A stretch of DNA of 64,000 nt, taken from assembly GCA_964036275.1 (NCBI GenBank), contig OZ038434.1, positions 35,673,279 through 35,737,278 on the forward strand, read 5' to 3'. The notes beneath the pieces are model-generated. The model saw only the letters and a program-made list of their open reading frames with translations. It ran no database searches and was not told the origin of the DNA. Shown here piece after piece: positions 59,701 through 64,000 of the stretch (its first letter is position 1; each line of letters opens with the position of its first letter). The translations under genes were made by a program, and so were the position numbers. Source of the stretch: Litoditis marina (Eukaryota > Nematoda > Chromadorea > Rhabditida > Rhabditidae).

Positions 59701-62700
59701 AATAGAATAGATTTATTCGTGATTGAACACGTGACTTTCCACATTGTTGGACGTGGCACTCCGATTGGAGAATTAAAAGAAGAAAATTTTAGATGATGAA
59801 AAGGGCATTGCGACCTTGTTACGAAATGTAATACGTTTCTATGTTTCTAGAACAGTGTGTTGTATATCTAGAGTATTCATTATCAACAGTTTTTTGTTCA
59901 ACTGAAGTTATACTATTCAGAAACGTGCAATGACAAAGTAAGTGCACGATTTCTTATTAGATTTTAATTTACTTCTAGTATACTGAAAAACCATTTCTAT
60001 ATGTAGTTCAGGTTTGAAAAGCTATGTTGACACTGTATCATTCGAACGGGTTACGGAATAGAATCCCCAGATCGAAAACCGAAAGATAAAATTTAATAAT
60101 TAGGGTCGATCGAAATATATAATATTCTGACGCATACCTGTAGAAGGAGACAAGTCTCTCGCGAATAGCATCCAGGAGGTAGACGACAGATTCACGACAC
60201 TTGCGCTGCACCTTCACATTGGCCCCGTACATTTGAGGAAGGAGATCGATGTTGGCAACAATCTGAATAACAAAGTTAATTCAATGTTATATAAATATTT
60301 GAGAGTCAATGAGACGACAATTAACATAAATACAAAGTTAAAACAGTCTGATTTTGTGTCGTATCACGCTGTACCTTCTATTACGCATCGATTTCGCTCA
60401 ATACTACGCATCAAACTACAAATAGTACATATAGTCGCCATTTGCTCGAGAAGGACATCATAGGGCTCGATTGATTGAGTGATGCGTGATGAGCGTTCGG
60501 CAATTAATTGCCAGTAGCTGAGAGAGTGTGTAGATCAAGGATACGCAGACGAACTGGCCGCTCGCCAAACCCCGCCCCCTACCAAATTGACCGTACGCTG
60601 TACTGACCGTACGCTGTACCGTACGCTGTACGCACAACAGTACCTCTTCTACTTCTATACTTCTAATTATTAAACTACAAAAACCTACCGCAGCGACCGA
60701 TGGAATATTCTGACGCTCCTCCGCCTGGGTGGGATGAGTAACATCGATTCCGACGATCAGGGTGGGCTGATCGATGATGTACTTCTGGGTGATGTGGTCG
60801 GCGACGATACGACTGTTGATGCCGCCCAACTTCATGTTCAGCTAAAATTAGATTGTTGGGATTTTCAAACGAAAAAGGTTTATTACTGCAAATAACGATA
60901 TCACGTACAAAAATCGTAACTTAAAAGTTAGTTAAACTTAGAATTAGTGTAATGCTTTCGTTAGAAAATGATTTGGAGCTGAATGGTATGAAGTTTTGTA
61001 GTCCAAATCAAACGTATTCGTAGATAACCTTGAGGACGATGTCAAACAAACCACTCGTATATCATTTGTACATAACAACAATGCTCAGGATACAAATATT
61101 GCATACAATATGTACAAGTTACAGTTTCTAAGTTACAATGTTCACAATTACTCCTAAAATTCACCTTGAGTACGATGTTGGAGCATGTAGCCGGCGAGGG
61201 ACGCTGCACATTCTTCATCAAAACACACTGGGACATAATACCATGCTGCATGTCAGAAGATTCCTTCACAGTCACTGAAAAATAAACTTTGATAAAAACT
61301 CGAAATAAACTTATATACAGTACAAAAAGGTTGTACCATCATGAAGTAACTTTCTTAGTCAGATGTTTTCGGAAGTTTTTCATGCATCGGACATTACTAT
61401 TCAAATTCTATCACTATCCTATCAATTACATTAGTGCACATGTTATGTCTCGTTGTGCGGCAGGAGTGAGAAGGGAACTGATAAAAACGGTACTATACTG
61501 ATACAATGAAAGTGAAACAAACATTAATAGAACGTACTGTAAATGTCGGAGTTCTTTCCGGGCAGAACGACAATCACGAGGTCGCAGCTGGTGCTGGTGT
61601 GCTTGTACTCCGTGGCGATCTCGTTGAACAGCGTGACAACGTCCTCCTTTCCGCGGCCATATTTCACTAGATCCGGCCACTTGGGGAAGTCCATGCCCAT
61701 CTGCGAAGCCTGAAATGAATGAATGGATGAACGACGAAACGGTAGGAATTATGCATTTCAATTCAATTGATTCGATTCTTTTCAATTAAATTAAATTCAA
61801 TTCAATTTTAATTGAATTCAAAAACAAATTATGACCTCTTTTCAACCAGAGATGCAAACCATGTTGATTACAAAATATGCGCCCAGGAATGGAATGTTTT
61901 CACGCAGAATCGTCGAAAAGTTTACTCGCAAAACAAACAGCAATCGTTACTATGAAAACCCAATTACCAATTGGTTCAAGGAAGAAAAGCATAGTTTGAG
62001 GTATTTCTTGGAGTTCTCACTTCTCAGAACAATAGTGACGGAGGAATGAGGAAATTTCACCTTCACCCTTAACCTAAGCTCGGGATAAAACGCACTCGTT
62101 GAAACTCACCACACTCGCAATTTACGTAAACCTGAACCATAAAACCAACCTTGGAGTAGAGAGCCTGACAGAATCCCTGAAGGAGACTCTGGTCCCGCGG
62201 GTTCACCAGTGCAATCATACTGTAGCTGGTACAGGTGGCCGGCATGTACAGTTGCTGGTTGTCCATCGACCAGGCGCCATCCTTCGGTTGCACGATCGGG
62301 TCCTGGAAGAATGAATTGAAAAGGATTGTAAAACTCGGTGAACACAATGGTTTTGGACAACTCTGATTTCCGATTCCATCAAACAATTTCATGAGTTCTT
62401 GACAGCCTTCCATTAATCAAAACAAACATATATGATTACACAGAAAATGAGCCGAGAGCTCCTGGAAGATGAAATTAGAAAGTAGTGTGCATTCAACACA
62501 AATATTCGACATTAACTACAATTTTTGAGGTTGTGTTAATAACAGACGTGAGCAAATGTTCAGTGTATCAACTAAACGACAGACTCAGCCCAGCTAAGAA
62601 ATAAAGCAGACACTACAACAACTGAAAACATACCACCATGCGGCTGTTTTCTCCGAACATGATGGCGGGTGGTTGAATGACACGAGCGGTTGTCTCAAAC

Positions 62701-63983
62701 ATCTTGGGGCTGACAGACAGACCAAACTCACTGAAAACAATAATTAAAAAATCAATATAATTATCATAATAATCAATAGTCAATATAAAATAATCAATAT
62801 AATATAATAATCAATATAATTATGAACAAAAAGATCAATAGATATAGATGTTGTAATTTTGAAATCTATGTCACTAATTTTACCAAATTCCTAATAACAT
62901 GTGTAACCAGTTCGATCCCAGAGTTAAACCAACTGGAATTGGACCACCTGTCATACCCTCCTAATTGAATGGGAAACAGAACTAAGTAATGTGATATTCA
63001 TCACTAGGTTTGTAGTTTGGTTTAGTGTTCCGAGATCAAACTACAACTATATCTCACCGAAGGAAGGGATCCTTGTCAAATCCAGCCTGCTGGCATAACT
63101 GGGTGATGCGCTCATCTCGCTGCGAGGCGTCGACGGCGGCGGCACGGATGATGGACGACGTCTGCTTCTCCGTCAGCTTCTTGTTGTACTTCTGGGGAGT
63201 CTCCATTTGGCAGACCTCCAAGGGGAAGAAGATGTTCTTGCTGGGTGGTCCCACGTGGAGACAGGGCAGCTTGGGGAAGCGAAGCTGCTGGAAAGAGGGA
63301 AATACAATTTTAAGAGAAAAACAAGAGTGTTAGTATAAAGAAGTGCAGATAGGTGACGCCATTTTCGTAACTTGTGAGTAAACTGTGAATATAAATTGTG
63401 AAACATGAAAAAACTATGTACAAAATATGTAAATGAACCAGATTAGGAAAACAAACTACACAACGCAAGGCAAGGCAAGGCGGATTTGGCCAATATTCTA
63501 TTTTTAAAAAGTTCACTAGAACATAAGTTGATGGAAAATAAACACAGAACACTCACACTGTACTTCTCAGAGAAGTACTGAGCAACACTTTGAGTGGTTT
63601 CACGACCATCGGGAGAGAGCACTTTGAAGCTGAAAACATTTTATGAAACTAGTTATACAACTGCGAGAACAAACATAGGCTGCAACTAACATAGAATAAT
63701 TAAACGGAAGACTTTAAAAACTGGAACTTTCAAAACACCATGAGTACAAAATACTCAGTGAGTCAGTTTGAATAACAACTGTAAAGTGTACCTCAAAACC
63801 TAATGAAAACATTTTCGAAACATACGTGAGCTGATCAGCAGGAATCATTTGAAGACTGTTGACGCGGTAGACTCTGACGGCAGTTCCACGATGAGTGCAC
63901 CGGACCTTGATCCCTTTGACAGAATCGGCCAGAATCTTCATCTCATGGTGAGACAGCGAGAAGTCCTTGTACATCGTTTCAGG
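56792..63983 (-). CDS. AGO-clade Argonaute, 3' fifteen exons (5' end outside window)
   Basis: Exons in coding order: 63983-63826, 63629-63557, 63287-63058, 62730-62637, 62302-62150, 61709-61538, 61274-61165, 60841-60689, 60262-60138, 59266-59176, 58874-58725, 58359-58211, 57857-57750, 57509-57394, 56886-56792; 658 visible residues in one frame, ending RMYFI. The visible part starts inside PAZ ([32 protein letters not shown]), followed by linker 2 ([10 protein letters not shown]), MID ([23 protein letters not shown]) and PIWI ([51 protein letters not shown]). The slicer residues D363, E405, D437 and H534 (visible numbering) are all present, so cleavage activity is likely. A Ser/Gly-rich insert separates PIWI from the end. 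It resembles nematode ALG proteins of the miRNA/26G-RNA clade; which one cannot be decided here. Confidence 0.93.
56930..57070. repeat. Dispersed CACGTGA repeat (last intron of Argonaute)
   Basis: Contains AACGTGACGTGACGTGACGT (local pentamer expansion), GTGCACGATTCCTCATTGGA and TCACGTGACTCTTCAACTTA. The same order of motifs occurs near 16385, 44990 and 59920. Confidence 0.5.
58985..59065. repeat. Small inverted repeat with TGTGGTTTGATC ends (Argonaute intron)
   Basis: GTTTGTGGTTTGATCCTAAT pairs loosely with ATTGAGATCGACCTACAAC. This is one of many copies of a TGTAGTTTGATC/GATCAAACTACA pair in introns of this window (also 54505-54580 and 63005-63048). Confidence 0.5.
59330..59690. repeat. 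G/C-tract repeat (Argonaute intron)
   Basis: Runs of CCCCCCAC and GTGGGGGG separated by 10-40 bases of AT-rich sequence, at least 12 tracts on the two strands, including a run of ten or more G at about 59420. Tracts are often followed by TCAAA or TTCAAT. Likely prone to quadruplex formation; no coding content. Confidence 0.8.
59690..59830 (-). mobile_element. Retroposon-like tail with pentamer repeat (copy 3)
   Basis: Minus strand: AATGTGGAAAGTCACGTG, TTCAATCACGAATAAATC, then TTCTA pentamers. It matches 27711 and 53284. Upstream on the same strand lies CTCCAATCGGAGTGCC. Confidence 0.55.
60420..60640. repeat. Dispersed repeat D1 (Argonaute intron)
   Basis: ATAGTCGCCATTTGCTCGAG, CGATTGATTGAGTGATGCG, GAGAGAGTGTGTAGATCAAG and GCCGCTCGCCAAACCCCGCC match 47795-47990. 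A triple GTACGCTGTAC tandem repeat follows at 60593-60632. Confidence 0.6.
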
Positions 63984-64000
63984 CTGAAAAAAGTTCACAA

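Noticed and set aside
62069..62149. Extension of an Argonaute exon to a later GTGAGT donor
   Set aside because: It would leave phase 1 against a phase 0 acceptor; the earlier AAG/GTTGGT junction keeps frame and family spacing.

Overview
The window is nuclear DNA from a nematode, most likely a free-living rhabditid. Coding exons are short, and introns run from about 150 bases to over 2 kb with TTTCAG-type acceptors. ATGs sit just behind trans-splice-like acceptors. Three families typical of nematodes can be read: tandem C-type lectins, an SLC6/SNF-type membrane protein and an AGO-clade Argonaute. All introns are longer than the ~50-base introns typical of C. elegans, so I do not assign a species.

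Bases 1-13520 hold no recognisable protein gene. They form a modular satellite locus. Two related tandem-repeat families alternate (a 25-base unit built on TAACATAGAGCGCGAG, and an 18/33-base unit built on ACATAGACAG). Each array is followed by a single-copy-like cassette that ends in a TATA-like box and a GC-rich hairpin. Seven such blocks are visible, plus a recent 1.63 kb tandem duplication.

Bases 13521-40553 carry four tandem + strand genes for secreted proteins with two C-type lectin-like domains. All four have ten exons with identical intron phases. Their introns are full of fold-back elements, hairpins and intronic satellites, including a 130-base array with seven TGACGTCA sites. The second gene has a damaged splice junction.

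Bases 40554-42813 are intergenic and hold a terminal-inverted-repeat element. Bases 42814-55385 hold a 21-exon + strand gene for a multi-pass protein that follows the SLC6 layout but has lost the signature residues of the first membrane helix. Its introns carry tRNA-derived SINE-like copies, fold-backs and several dispersed repeat families.

Bases 56792-63983 hold, on the - strand, the 3' fifteen exons of an Argonaute (half of PAZ, MID and PIWI) with all four slicer residues. The 5' end lies beyond the window. The lectins are probably secreted recognition molecules of gut or epidermis and the Argonaute a small-RNA effector. Sequence alone gives no evidence that the three loci work together.
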